Source: Paenibacillus crassostreae (GTDB taxonomy: Bacteria > Bacillota > Bacilli > Paenibacillales > Paenibacillaceae). From it: a stretch of DNA of 64,000 nt. The translations under genes and the position numbers were made by a program. The notes under the pieces were generated by a model that saw only the letters and a program-made list of their open reading frames with translations, was not told the DNA's origin and ran no database searches. Each line of letters begins with the position of its first letter. The first letter of the stretch is position 1. The stretch lies in contig NZ_CP017770.1 in assembly GCF_001857945.1 (NCBI RefSeq), positions 2,418,001-2,482,000 on the forward strand, given 5' to 3'. Positions 47,348 through 55,653 of the stretch are shown here, piece by piece.

Positions 47348-49333
47348 ATGACGCCAGCTCGCGCCAAAAAATTTACCATTGTAATTGTTGCCCTATTTCT
47401 CCTCAGTGGAACCTGGTGGATACTGCTCAAAGATTCACCTGAATCCAACACCGTCTTTGCTCCAGATCAGTCCAAGCCTACCAAAACAAGTACTCCTGAA
47501 TCGCAAAAAGAAAGTGTTCAGCAGCCTACGGCGGAAGTACTTAGCAAAAGGATCGTTGAGTATCATATCGATGTGTCATTAGATCCGAATGCCAACGTAC
47601 TTAAAGGATCACAGAATATCACTTGGACCCATCCTGGTAAGAACACGGTTACCGAATTATATTTCCATCTTTATCCGAATGCCTTCTCATCCACGGATAC
47701 CACCTTTATGAAAGAATCTGGCGGTAGACTACGTAACGATACCATGCCTACGGATGGCTTTGGATCAATGATTCTCACAGATCTCCAGACCACAGATGGA
47801 ATCTCCCTGATGCATCGCATTCAGTATGTACAACCAGACGATGGAAACATCAAAGATACGAGCTTAGTTAAAGTTAGACTTCCCCGACCTGTACAGGGAG
47901 GTGAGAGCATCACCCTCAACATGAAATTCGAAGTGAAACTCCCTCAAATATTCGCCCGTATGGGGGTCGCAGATAACTTTGTTATGGCTGGACAATGGTT
48001 TCCAAAGATCAGCGTCTATGAACCCACCGGCATAAGAGGAAGAACCTCAGAAGGTTGGAATCTCCATCAATACCATGGTAATTCTGAATTCTACTCTGAT
48101 TTTGGTATCTACAATGTTCGTATTCATGTTCCACACAATTATATTGTTGCAGCTACAGGTTTTCCAATTAAAACTGCGCAGATTCTTAATGATCAGAAGA
48201 TTTACCAATTCTATGCCGATGATGTTCATGATTTCGCATGGTCAGCATCTCCTGATTTTATTGTTGCTGAGAAGCCCTTCTCTTCTCCTGATGTTCCTGG
48301 TGTGCGAATCAAGCTATATCTAGACCCTGCTCATAAGGACATGAAGGATCGCTATTTCTATGCGGCTGAAGCGGCTTTGAAACATTTCAGCAAGTGGTAT
48401 GGCCCTTACCCATACTCAACCTTATCAGTCGTTGTTCCACCTGCTGCAGGTAATGGTGCTGGAGGTATGGAGTATCCGACTTTAATTACAGCTTTTGGTG
48501 CTAAGAATGATTCACCTGGTTTTGAACTAGAACGAACAGTCATTCATGAAATTGGCCATCAATACTTCTATGGCATGATTGCAAGTAATGAATTTGAAGA
48601 GGCATGGTTAGACGAGGGCTTCACTTCTTATGCTGAAGATCAATTAATGGAGCAAGAGTTCGGGATCACTCCGAATCTACCTATCCAGGCTGCGATTATC
48701 TCTTCGCCTACAACACTCACACAAGAAGCATGGAAATATGGATCGCAGGATAATTATGCCCAGAATGTTTATTATCGCGGCAAGTTAGTATTAAAGGGGA
48801 TTGAACGGCAAGTCGGCCAGCAGAAAATGAAAGAAATCATGAACACTTACGCACGGAAATTCCGCTTCGCTCACCCATCAACGCGTGACTTTCAAAAGAT
48901 TGTTGAACAAGTCACACATAAATCATGGAAACCCTACTTCGAACAATATGTTTATGGAAAACAAATGACAGACTATGCGATCGATACCATTACAGTAGAG
49001 AAAATAAGTAAAAGTTCAGAAACACTCTATGAATCCATCGTAACTGTGAACAGACAAGATGGGACCTACCCTAATGTCCCCATTCAATTCACATTCGCAG
49101 ACGGTCACACTATACAGAAAATGTGGAATGGCGCAGACGACAGCATCCAGTTCAAACTACACTACAAATCACCACTGTCTTGGGCAATCATTGATCCTAA
49201 ATACACACTTGTATTAGAGAATAAATATATTAACAACTATTTAAAGGCTGGTTTAGAGACTGAAAAAGTCTCCCGCTGGAATATTAGCATCACCAAGCTG
49301 CTCGAAATCGGGCTTGGAAGTCTGTCATGGTGA
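47348..49333 (+). CDS. M1-type zinc metallopeptidase, membrane-anchored
   Basis: 661 residues with an N-terminal hydrophobic anchor (about residues 8-26), a Pro/Ser/Thr-rich linker and an aminopeptidase-like body. The zinc site is His400-Glu401-x2-His404 in HEIGHQ with Glu423 18 residues on (EAWLDEG), and the GGMEYP exopeptidase-like motif lies upstream. Start at ATG 47348 with GGGAGGT. It is probably exported and anchored, trimming peptides at the surface. It ends eight bases before the next gene's ATG, so the two form an operon. Confidence 0.88.
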   Translation: MTPARAKKFTIVIVALFLLSGTWWILLKDSPESNTVFAPDQSKPTKTSTPESQKESVQQPTAEVLSKRIVEYHIDVSLDPNANVLKGSQNITWTHPGKNTVTELYFHLYPNAFSSTDTTFMKESGGRLRNDTMPTDGFGSMILTDLQTTDGISLMHRIQYVQPDDGNIKDTSLVKVRLPRPVQGGESITLNMKFEVKLPQIFARMGVADNFVMAGQWFPKISVYEPTGIRGRTSEGWNLHQYHGNSEFYSDFGIYNVRIHVPHNYIVAATGFPIKTAQILNDQKIYQFYADDVHDFAWSASPDFIVAEKPFSSPDVPGVRIKLYLDPAHKDMKDRYFYAAEAALKHFSKWYGPYPYSTLSVVVPPAAGNGAGGMEYPTLITAFGAKNDSPGFELERTVIHEIGHQYFYGMIASNEFEEAWLDEGFTSYAEDQLMEQEFGITPNLPIQAAIISSPTTLTQEAWKYGSQDNYAQNVYYRGKLVLKGIERQVGQQKMKEIMNTYARKFRFAHPSTRDFQKIVEQVTHKSWKPYFEQYVYGKQMTDYAIDTITVEKISKSSETLYESIVTVNRQDGTYPNVPIQFTFADGHTIQKMWNGADDSIQFKLHYKSPLSWAIIDPKYTLVLENKYINNYLKAGLETEKVSRWNISITKLLEIGLGSLSW

Positions 49334-49340
49334 GGTGAAA

Positions 49341-50168
49341 ATGGTGAAGTCGTATATCTCTAATGGCTGGAACAGTCTCAAGAATCAATTCTATGTCGTA
49401 ATCATTCTATTTCTATACCATCTTCTCTTCAGTTACTTTCTATATCGCTTAGTGAATTCAGCAGTAGTCCCGATACTTCAGCGCTACCCAGATCCACCAC
49501 CTACTGAATTAAGTCAGATTTTATTCTATGTTGAAGGGCAATTAAGTCTCATGCATAGTCAAACTGTCCACAACTATCTATGGATTCTGCTTGGAATGTT
49601 GTTATTTCGTATGATTCTCACACCTTTGATTCATTCAGGTATATTTTATGAACTTCACCAAGAACGAAAAGGTGAAAAAGGCGTGTTCTTTTTCAAAGGC
49701 ATCCTATTACATTGGAAACCAATCACACTATTCTATTGGTGTGAATCACTACTAGTTCTGCTTCCCGCATATTGGTTGATCCCTAAGCTCTATAGTATTG
49801 CCATTAATAGCTTTATCACGCCATCTATATTGGTTCAAGCCATTCCCTTCCTACTGGGATGGGGAATATATCGATATGTCATACATCAGATTATCCTGTA
49901 TATGCAATTCGGAAAAATCGCTAACACTGATATGATTCCTTCCGCTTTAATTCTCTTTCGACATGCCTTATCCGTTATTGGAATCACGCTAACTTTGGCT
50001 TTTTTCAGTTTGTTATCCTTCAGTTTATTTACCGGCATTTCCCTTGTCTGGTCAGGTATCTTTGCTCTTATTCTCCAACAAAGCTACCCTCTAATATCTT
50101 GTTCATTTAAGATGTGGCGTATTACCTCTCAATATGATCTGTGGTTTACCAAAATTTACAAAACATAG
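49341..50168 (+). CDS. Integral membrane protein of unknown function
   Basis: 275 residues with about six hydrophobic segments, many aromatic residues and few charges. I recognise no motif. ATG at 49341 with GAGGTGAAA, directly behind the metallopeptidase gene. It could assist or accompany the peptidase, which is inference from the operon only. Confidence 0.7.
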   Translation: MVKSYISNGWNSLKNQFYVVIILFLYHLLFSYFLYRLVNSAVVPILQRYPDPPPTELSQILFYVEGQLSLMHSQTVHNYLWILLGMLLFRMILTPLIHSGIFYELHQERKGEKGVFFFKGILLHWKPITLFYWCESLLVLLPAYWLIPKLYSIAINSFITPSILVQAIPFLLGWGIYRYVIHQIILYMQFGKIANTDMIPSALILFRHALSVIGITLTLAFFSLLSFSLFTGISLVWSGIFALILQQSYPLISCSFKMWRITSQYDLWFTKIYKT

Positions 50169-50207
50169 ATCAATCTTCGTCATAACATTTCATAACTCCT
50201 TGATATA

Positions 50208-50250
50208 AGAAGCCCCTGCCCTTTTTACAAAAAAAAGGCAGGGGCTTCTT
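50208..50250 (+). terminator. Terminator after the membrane protein gene
   Basis: AGAAGCCCCTGCC (50208-50220) pairs perfectly with GGCAGGGGCTTCT (50237-50249); a short T-rich stretch follows. Confidence 0.85.
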
Positions 50251-50272
50251 ATCTTTATTATGCGAATGACGT

Positions 50273-50301
50273 TTGCCAAATTAAAAATCCTCTGTTACAA
50301 T
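50273..50301 (+). promoter_or_regulatory. Promoter of the first NlpC/P60 gene
   Basis: TTGCCA (50273-50278), 17 bp, TACAAT (50296-50301). The same boxes, spacer length and part of the spacer recur before the second paralogue. Confidence 0.75.
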
Positions 50302-50373
50302 ACTAATTAGTAACAACTTTGTAATCTTTATATCTAATTCTTATCACTAGTTATTAATTATTGTCACTTTTTT

Positions 50374-50500
50374 ATGGTGCATGAAACAGCCGAACTCCTG
50401 GGCACCAGGAAGCGGGGGATCCAATATCATGGGTGAATTGATCTCGAATCAGAGTGATCATAGGGGACCTTCAAACCGAATCCTTAAGCTAACCTCGTAG
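50374..50500 (+). ncRNA. c-di-AMP riboswitch (ydaO/yuaA type), first copy
   Basis: Conserved pieces in order: CAGCCGAACTCC, AGGAAGCGGGGGATCC, GGGTGAATTGATC, GGGGACCTTC, AACCGAATCCTTAAGCTAAC and CTCGTAGGC. It ends about 20 bases before the TTG start, so it could act on transcription or on translation; no separate terminator is evident. Confidence 0.95.
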
Positions 50501-50521
50501 GCATTGGAAGGGGAACAGTCA

Positions 50522-50989
50522 TTGAATAAGAAATTAACCGCAACAGCATTAAGTATGGCTCTTGCTTTAACCATCGGAACAGGTAGCGTTTTTGCCGACT
50601 CGTCTTTAGAAAAAGTTGTTGACAGTACCATTGGAGTAAATTACAAGAGTGGGGGAACGACTACAAATGGATTTGATTGTTCCGGCTACACTCGTTATGT
50701 CTTCTTGAAGTTAGGTATCACATTACCACATCAATCAGCTTCGCAATACCACATGGGTCAGGAAGTATCCCGTGCTGAGCTAAGAGCTGGAGATCTAGTC
50801 TTTTTCAACACTTCAGGAAAAGGTGTATCTCACGTAGGAGTATATGTAGGTAATGGGAAATTCTCGCATTCATCTTCTTCTAAGGGTGTCATCATCACCT
50901 CTCTCGGTCAAAGTTACTGGGCCGAACGCTACGTAGGTGCCAAACGAATCATGAGTACTGCGAAATATGAAGCAGCGACTTACAATTAA
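50522..50989 (+). CDS. Secreted NlpC/P60 (C40) cell-wall peptidase, first paralogue
   Basis: 155 residues starting at TTG 50522, with GGAAGGGG upstream. A signal peptide with cleavage after VFA is followed by a minimal C40 domain: catalytic Cys in FDCSGYTRYVF, His in VSHVGVYVGNGKFSHS and the third polar residue near HSSSSKGV. No cell-wall binding domain is present. It probably cuts peptide stems in peptidoglycan. Controlled by the c-di-AMP riboswitch. About 70 percent identical by eye to the next paralogue. Confidence 0.93.
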   Translation: MNKKLTATALSMALALTIGTGSVFADSSLEKVVDSTIGVNYKSGGTTTNGFDCSGYTRYVFLKLGITLPHQSASQYHMGQEVSRAELRAGDLVFFNTSGKGVSHVGVYVGNGKFSHSSSSKGVIITSLGQSYWAERYVGAKRIMSTAKYEAATYN

Positions 50990-51054
50990 CAATAGACTCA
51001 TTAGTCATTTAATTTAAACAGTTGAAATTTAAGCAACCCTATATATTGCTTAGA

Positions 51055-51097
51055 AATACCCGTAAGAGGTATCAGCCTCTTACGGGTATTTTTTTTT
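51055..51097 (+). terminator. Terminator after the first NlpC/P60 gene
   Basis: AATACCCGTAAGAGG TATCAG CCTCTTACGGGTATT followed by T's. A dispersed repeat starts within a few bases of this T-tract. Confidence 0.92.
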
Positions 51098-51100
51098 CAT

Positions 51101-51162
51101 ATAAGAATCAATTTCATCGGAGCGATTCATTCTGTCTGTTAGCGTAATTATGAAATTGATTC
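51101..51162 (+). repeat. Dispersed repeat, subfamily 2, copy E
   Basis: ATAAGAATCAATTTCAT (51101-51117) and GCGTAATTATGAAATTGATTC (51142-51162). Left arm shortened. It follows the plus-strand terminator, showing that the family occurs downstream of terminators on either strand. Confidence 0.78.
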
Positions 51163-51198
51163 AAATAAAGAAAATAACAACAAATTCGAATGAAACAA

Positions 51199-51227
51199 TT
51201 GCCAAATTCTCATTCCTCTGATACAAT
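51199..51227 (+). promoter_or_regulatory. Promoter of the second NlpC/P60 gene
   Basis: TTGCCA (51199-51204), 17 bp, TACAAT (51222-51227), matching the promoter at 50273. Downstream in the transcribed leader is TGTAAC-TTTTA-TGTAAA (51268-51284), which fits the WalR box pattern TGTWAH-N5-TGTWAH; its meaning there is unclear. Confidence 0.72.
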
Positions 51228-51285
51228 AGTTCCAGTGATTACATAGTAACAACTTTGTAATAAGTATTGTAACTTTTATGTAAAT

Positions 51286-51412
51286 TATATCTGCCGAATT
51301 CCCGATACAAAGGGAAGTGGGGGAACCGTCTTGGGTGAATTGATCTTGCATTAGAGGGATCATAGGGAACCTTCAACCGAATCCTTAAGCTAACCTCGCA
51401 GGCACCGGAAGG
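51286..51412 (+). ncRNA. c-di-AMP riboswitch (ydaO/yuaA type), second copy
   Basis: CTGCCGAATTCCC, AAGGGAAGTGGGGGAACC, GGGTGAATTGATC, AACCGAATCCTTAAGCTAAC and CTCGCAGGC in the same order as at 50374-50500. Loop regions differ more than conserved ones, as expected for two functional copies. Confidence 0.95.
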
Positions 51413-51423
51413 AGTTACTTTTT

Positions 51424-51894
51424 TTGAAAAAGACATGTTCAGCAGTAGCTTTAGGAATAGCGATTTTATTTACTATTGGGACTGGAAGCGCTTTCGCAGA
51501 TTCGCAGATGGATAAGGTCATCGCACCAACGATAGGTATTGCCTATCAAGGTGGTGGAGTAACCACTAGTGGCTTCGACTGTTCTGGGTTCACAATGTAT
51601 ATCTATGGAAAGTTAGGTATCGACTTGCCACATCAATCTGGTTCTCAATTTAATATGGGAACAGCCGTTCAGCGTAGTGATCTTAGAGAAGGCGACTTAG
51701 TTTTCTTTAATACTTCTGGCAAAGGCATATCGCATGTTGGAATATATGTGGGCAATGGTAAGTTTGCACACTCTTCCTCATCAAAAGGCATCACAATCAC
51801 TCCTCTCACTGAAAATTACTGGGATGACCGTTACGTTGGAGCTAAGAGAATCATGAGTAATACTACATATGAATCTGTCGCAATCGACAAATAA
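51424..51894 (+). CDS. Secreted NlpC/P60 (C40) cell-wall peptidase, second paralogue
   Basis: 156 residues from TTG 51424 with GGAAGGAG. Signal peptide ending SAFA, catalytic Cys in FDCSGFTMYIY and His in SHVGIYVGNGKFAHSSS. Like its neighbour it has only the catalytic domain. Promoter, riboswitch and gene were duplicated together. A terminator follows. Confidence 0.93.
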   Translation: MKKTCSAVALGIAILFTIGTGSAFADSQMDKVIAPTIGIAYQGGGVTTSGFDCSGFTMYIYGKLGIDLPHQSGSQFNMGTAVQRSDLREGDLVFFNTSGKGISHVGIYVGNGKFAHSSSSKGITITPLTENYWDDRYVGAKRIMSNTTYESVAIDK

Positions 51895-51909
51895 ATGATA
51901 CCTACAACC

Positions 51910-51953
51910 AACCTGTGGAAGGGATTTTAAATAATCTCCTCCACAGGTTTTTT
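51910..51953 (+). terminator. Terminator after the second NlpC/P60 gene
   Basis: AACCTGTGGAAGGGATT TTAAAT AATCTCCTCCACAGGTT followed by TTTTC. Confidence 0.88.
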
Positions 51954-51990
51954 CATTTCATCTATCTATCTAACAGAAAGGAGTATGACA

Positions 51991-52491
51991 ATGCCCCTCT
52001 CAGAATTTATGATTTCCGTAATGACAGCTGAGCATGCTCGATCGATATCGGCTTGGAACTATCCTGTTCCTTACGACATTTACGGATGGATGCCTTGGGA
52101 TCAAATGGAGGCGCTAGGTATTGAATTTGGTGACCCTTTGATTCGCGAAGAACAATATGTCTCTGTATTAAATGCTCAAGGAGAACTATGCGGTTTTGCA
52201 CAATTTTTTCCATTGGTAGGTGTGACTCGCCTCGGGATTAGCCTCTGCCCTGATTTGTGCGGAAATGGGTTGGGTGTCAGTTTTGTACAATCTATCGTCC
52301 GAGAAGCTATTCGGCGGAAACCTGAGGATGAAATTGACTTAGAAGTTTTAACTTGGAACAAGCGTGCCATTCGGGTATATCACAAGGCGGGGTTTGAGAT
52401 TACAGATGATTATGAACGACTAACCCCAGATGGATTACAGCCATTTCACTGTATGGTTTATCAATTATCTGTTGATCGCTATGATAAATAG
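51991..52491 (+). CDS. GNAT family N-acetyltransferase
   Basis: 166 residues from ATG 51991 (MPLSEFMISV); AAAGGAG lies seven bases upstream of it, while an ATG six bases earlier is too close. The GNAT core is seen as LCGFAQFFPLV, RLGISLCPDLCGNGLGVSFV (acetyl-CoA loop) and LEVLTWNKRAIRVYHKAGFE. The acceptor is unknown. It follows the NlpC gene and terminator by about 40 bp; its promoter is not clear. Confidence 0.87.
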   Translation: MPLSEFMISVMTAEHARSISAWNYPVPYDIYGWMPWDQMEALGIEFGDPLIREEQYVSVLNAQGELCGFAQFFPLVGVTRLGISLCPDLCGNGLGVSFVQSIVREAIRRKPEDEIDLEVLTWNKRAIRVYHKAGFEITDDYERLTPDGLQPFHCMVYQLSVDRYDK

Positions 52492-52618
52492 CACTTTATT
52501 GTGCCGTTTATACAATATATAGTGGATTTTTCTTCATTTTTTTGTCACAATGGCTATGATGTATGTATCTATTCCGTTATAATAAAGTCATTAGCTTACA
52601 TAAGAAAGGAAGAAAAGT

Positions 52619-52975
52619 ATGCAAAAATATATCATGAGTGGTTTCTTCTTCGCCGCATGTGCCTTAGCTATCATACTTATGTTCACACTGCCTGGTAAAA
52701 GCGAAGTCGCTAAGGAAGCTAAACCGAGTATGCCCGAAGTTGTATTAGATGCTACTGCTGCTGAAGCGTCAGTAAAGGCCAATTGCATATCTTGCCATGG
52801 CGATCAATTGCAAGGCGGAGTTGGCCCTGGCCTACAAAATGCAGGTAGCCATCTCACTCCAGAACAAATTTATAATTTAGTAAGCAAAGGTAAAGGAATC
52901 ATGCCTGCTTTCAAAGATACACTAGCCGAAGAAGAAGTTGCTAATGTGGCTCAATGGTTAGCTCAAAAGAAATAA
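52619..52975 (+). CDS. Membrane-anchored c-type cytochrome
   Basis: 118 residues: an uncleaved N-terminal membrane anchor (about residues 6-24), a short linker and a single-haem domain with CISCH (56-60) and the axial Met95 in GIMPAFKD. Size and layout resemble the small cytochromes c550/c551 (CccA, CccB) of Bacillus, though there is no lipobox as in CccB. It works in electron transfer on the outer face of the membrane. AAAGGAAG precedes the ATG. Confidence 0.88.
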   Translation: MQKYIMSGFFFAACALAIILMFTLPGKSEVAKEAKPSMPEVVLDATAAEASVKANCISCHGDQLQGGVGPGLQNAGSHLTPEQIYNLVSKGKGIMPAFKDTLAEEEVANVAQWLAQKK

Positions 52976-52984
52976 CATCATTAA

Positions 52985-53021
52985 GAACGGGTATCTTCTC
53001 TATTTAGAAGATACCCGTTCT
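52985..53021. terminator. Bidirectional terminator between convergent genes
   Basis: AGAACGGGTATCTTCT CTATTT AGAAGATACCCGTTCT, a perfect 16-bp stem between the cytochrome and the PCD-like gene; T-tracts are short on both sides. Confidence 0.75.
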
Positions 53022-53044
53022 GCGCTACTTCGCTCAACCCTTAT

Positions 53045-53419
53045 TCACGATTTACTTTTCAAGACTCCACCATTGTTCAGACTCTCACTTATACACATCT
53101 TCTCAAATACTTCGTTATACTGTTTGGCTTCCTTGATATCTATTTCCGTTAGATATCCTGCATCCCAAGAAGTGAGCCGAAGAATAACAGTCTTATAATC
53201 AATGGTAATCAGAGGATGATGATTAAAGGCCTCAGAGATCGTTGCTACTTTATCAACAAATGAAATCCCCCTCATAAAACTTGAGAAGGTGAATCTCCGT
53301 TCTATAAAGCGTTCATTCACTAGGCTCCAACCTGTAAGCTGACTCAAATGCACGTCCACTTCTTCCCTTGTATACGTCACTCTTATGAATCCACCTTTCC
53401 ATTCCACATGATCAACCAA
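53045..53419 (-). CDS. Pterin-4a-carbinolamine dehydratase-like protein
   Basis: 124 residues with the PCD/DCoH pattern FNHHPLITIDYKTVILRLTS followed by WDAGYLTEIDIKEA. The two adjacent His of the active site are kept, but the third His (usually in LxTHDxxGLT) is replaced by Trp in LTSWDAG. The ~20-residue C-terminal tail is extra. It may be a weak dehydratase or a non-enzymatic relative. No pterin-dependent hydroxylase is next to it. Confidence 0.8.
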   Translation of the reverse strand: MVDHVEWKGGFIRVTYTREEVDVHLSQLTGWSLVNERFIERRFTFSSFMRGISFVDKVATISEAFNHHPLITIDYKTVILRLTSWDAGYLTEIDIKEAKQYNEVFEKMCISESLNNGGVLKSKS

Positions 53420-53486
53420 TGTCTCCTATGACCTTTACCCTTTTATTATTATATTCTTTCAGTTAACCTTTCATGCTCAATCTATA

Positions 53487-53780
53487 TTAGATTAATGGCA
53501 CAAAGGCTAGTTCTGTATCACCTATCAATATATTGATTCGATGATTCTCTCGATCATGAATCACAACCCCACTTCCAACAATGATAGATGGTTCTGTACC
53601 GAGTCCAAAAAATAAATCTTCCGCAAGTGCCTCCATTACCTCCAGCTTATCTTCTTTTTGTAACAAAGCCCACTCCTCTTCTTCCATCTCAAAAAATAAA
53701 TAACTATCTGCAATCCGTTCTACAGCTTCCGTTAATTCCTTAAGAATTTGCCCATAATCACGACCATGTTTTACGCCCAT
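53487..53780 (-). CDS. Conserved hypothetical protein, 97 residues
   Basis: Start at ATG 53780 (MGVKHGRDYG) with GGAGG eight bases upstream; an earlier ATG lies within that ribosome site. The protein is acidic. An N-terminal helix (YGQILKELTEAVERIADSYL) is followed by EMEEEEWALLQKEDKLEVMEAL and a beta-rich end. I recognise no family. It lies between the PCD-like gene and motA, transcribed away from motA. Confidence 0.65.
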   Translation of the reverse strand: MGVKHGRDYGQILKELTEAVERIADSYLFFEMEEEEWALLQKEDKLEVMEALAEDLFFGLGTEPSIIVGSGVVIHDRENHRINILIGDTELAFVPLI

Positions 53781-53849
53781 TTTATGATCCTCCATTTCAT
53801 ATGTAACAGAACTTTAATAATTCATTTTATTATACAGGAAATTAGCCCT

Positions 53850-53876
53850 TAAATAAAAAGCCCTTTCTGACGATAA
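53850..53876 (+). promoter_or_regulatory. Sigma-D type promoter of motAB
   Basis: TAAA (53850-53853), 15 bp, GACGATAA (53869-53876), six of eight matches to GCCGATAT. About 95 bp upstream of motA. motAB is sigma-D controlled in B. subtilis. Confidence 0.6.
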
Positions 53877-53973
53877 ATACTATAATGCGTCTCTTGTGCG
53901 ACAGTCCATCTTCACAATTTATATTTGGCGGCATGAAAGGATTCAATTCTATTTCTCATGGATGAGGTGTATA

Positions 53974-54774
53974 ATGCAAATTTCAACAGTTATTGGTTTA
54001 GTTTTAGGTCTTATTTCAGTAGTCGTAGGGATGATTCTTAAGGGCGCTCCGATTAGTTCTCTAATGGTGCCTGCTGCATATTTAATTATTATAGGTGGTA
54101 CCGCCGCAGCAGTCTTCATGGCCTTTCCTATGGAAGAGCTTAAGAGGTTCCCGAAATTAGTGAAAATTGTCTTCTTCAAGCAACAACTAATGGATCGTAA
54201 AGAGATGATTACTCTCTTTATGGATTGGGCCTCCATCACAAGACGCGAAGGATTGCTTGCCTTGGAGTCAAAGGTCGAAGAAATCAACGATGATTTCTTG
54301 CGTAGCGGTATGCGCATGATCATTGATGGTAATGACCAAGATTTCGTCCGTGATGTATTAATGGAAGATATCAATGCAACCGAGGATCGCCACAAGATTG
54401 GTTCACTTATCTTCTCTCAAGCTGGTATGTACGCACCTACACTCGGGGTATTAGGGGCTGTTATAGGTCTTATTGCTGCATTGGGTGATATGTCAGATAT
54501 GGCTGTACTTGCCCATGCGATTGGTGCGGCTTTTATTGCAACTTTGTTAGGTATATTCACTGGTTATGTTATCTTTCACCCGATTGCTACTAAGCTTAAA
54601 CGTATCTCTAAAAATGAGATTGAGCTTAGACTAATGATGCTAGAAGGCTTATTATCTATTCAATCTGGCGTGTCTACTATTGCGATCAGCCAGAAACTAT
54701 CCGTATTCTTAACCCCTTCCGAACGTAAAGTAATGAAGGAAAGGGAGGGTGGTTCAGGTGAGCAAAAAGACTAG
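53974..54774 (+). CDS. motA: Flagellar motor stator protein MotA
   Basis: Forms the proton-driven stator with MotB. 266 residues from ATG 53974 (MQISTVIGLVLGLIS) with GAGGTG; the 26 codons upstream lack family sequence. Four membrane segments: two near the N-terminus and two after residue ~155 (APTLGVLGAVIGLIAALGDM and the following one). The cytoplasmic loop between segments 2 and 3 carries charged residues (RREG, DGNDQDFVRD). Overlaps motB. Confidence 0.95.
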   Translation: MQISTVIGLVLGLISVVVGMILKGAPISSLMVPAAYLIIIGGTAAAVFMAFPMEELKRFPKLVKIVFFKQQLMDRKEMITLFMDWASITRREGLLALESKVEEINDDFLRSGMRMIIDGNDQDFVRDVLMEDINATEDRHKIGSLIFSQAGMYAPTLGVLGAVIGLIAALGDMSDMAVLAHAIGAAFIATLLGIFTGYVIFHPIATKLKRISKNEIELRLMMLEGLLSIQSGVSTIAISQKLSVFLTPSERKVMKEREGGSGEQKD

Positions 54775-55564
54775 ACGTCATGAGGAAGAAGAACATGCGG
54801 ACGAGTCATGGCTTCTCCCATACTCTGACCTAATGACTCTACTTCTAGCTCTCTTTATCGTCCTGTATTCAATGAGCGCTGCAGATGCGGAGAAGTTCGA
54901 GGCAATGAGTGACGCATTTAGGGCTGAATTCACTTCAGGTACTGGTATTCTTGATCATACATCAGTTATTCCTAAAGATAACGCTAGCTCAGATCAATCA
55001 GCTGAAGAGATAACATCTAAGAAGATGACGAAAGATCAACAAGCATCGCTCATCAAACAAGAACAGATTGACTTAGAGAATTTAAAAGAACAAATAGATC
55101 AATATATTCAAAAAAATGGACTCACTGATCAGCTTGATACGAAGCTTAATCAGTCCCAGTTGATGATTACAATTAGCGACACTGCACTTTTCGCTTCAGG
55201 TAAGGCTAACGTGAAACCTGAATCTAAACAGTTAGCTACGGCGATATCAGGGATGCTTCAGCAGTTCCCTGACTATGAAATTGTTGTCTCAGGACATACA
55301 GACAATATTCCTATCTCCAACAGCGAATATGAGTCTAACTGGGATTTAAGTTCTGATCGAGCATTACAATTCATGAAGATACTATTGACTAACACTAAAT
55401 TAGATCCTCAGAAATTCACACCTGTTGGATATGGTGAATACCATCCGCTCGTGGATAATAGCACTAATATCAATCGAGCTAAGAACCGTCGTGTAGAAGT
55501 ATCCCTTATTCGTAAATATCAGGAGAACAATCAGGTCCTTGATGTTACAGCTGCTAAAGAATAA
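54758..55564 (+). CDS. motB: Flagellar motor stator protein MotB
   Basis: 268 residues from GTG 54758 with GGGAGGG. A short basic cytoplasmic segment precedes one membrane helix starting SWLLPYSDLMTLLLALF, whose Asp (residue 24) is the proton-carrying residue. The C-terminal OmpA-like domain binds peptidoglycan: VVSGHTDNIPISNSEYESNW and ANINRAKNRRVEV-type end (NINRAKNRRVEVSLI). Start overlaps motA by 17 bp. Confidence 0.95.
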   Translation: MSKKTRRHEEEEHADESWLLPYSDLMTLLLALFIVLYSMSAADAEKFEAMSDAFRAEFTSGTGILDHTSVIPKDNASSDQSAEEITSKKMTKDQQASLIKQEQIDLENLKEQIDQYIQKNGLTDQLDTKLNQSQLMITISDTALFASGKANVKPESKQLATAISGMLQQFPDYEIVVSGHTDNIPISNSEYESNWDLSSDRALQFMKILLTNTKLDPQKFTPVGYGEYHPLVDNSTNINRAKNRRVEVSLIRKYQENNQVLDVTAAKE

Positions 55565-55586
55565 GCGATATTAGAAATCAATATAC

Positions 55587-55635
55587 AAAAAAACGGCAAG
55601 CCCAAGGGAATCACCTCGGCTTGCCGTTTTTGTAT
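55587..55635. terminator. Bidirectional terminator between motB and rluF
   Basis: AAAAACGGCAAGCC (ending 55603) pairs with GGCTTGCCGTTTTT (55618-55631). T-tracts occur in both directions. Confidence 0.9.
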
Positions 55636-55653
55636 AAATGATAGAGGAGCTTC

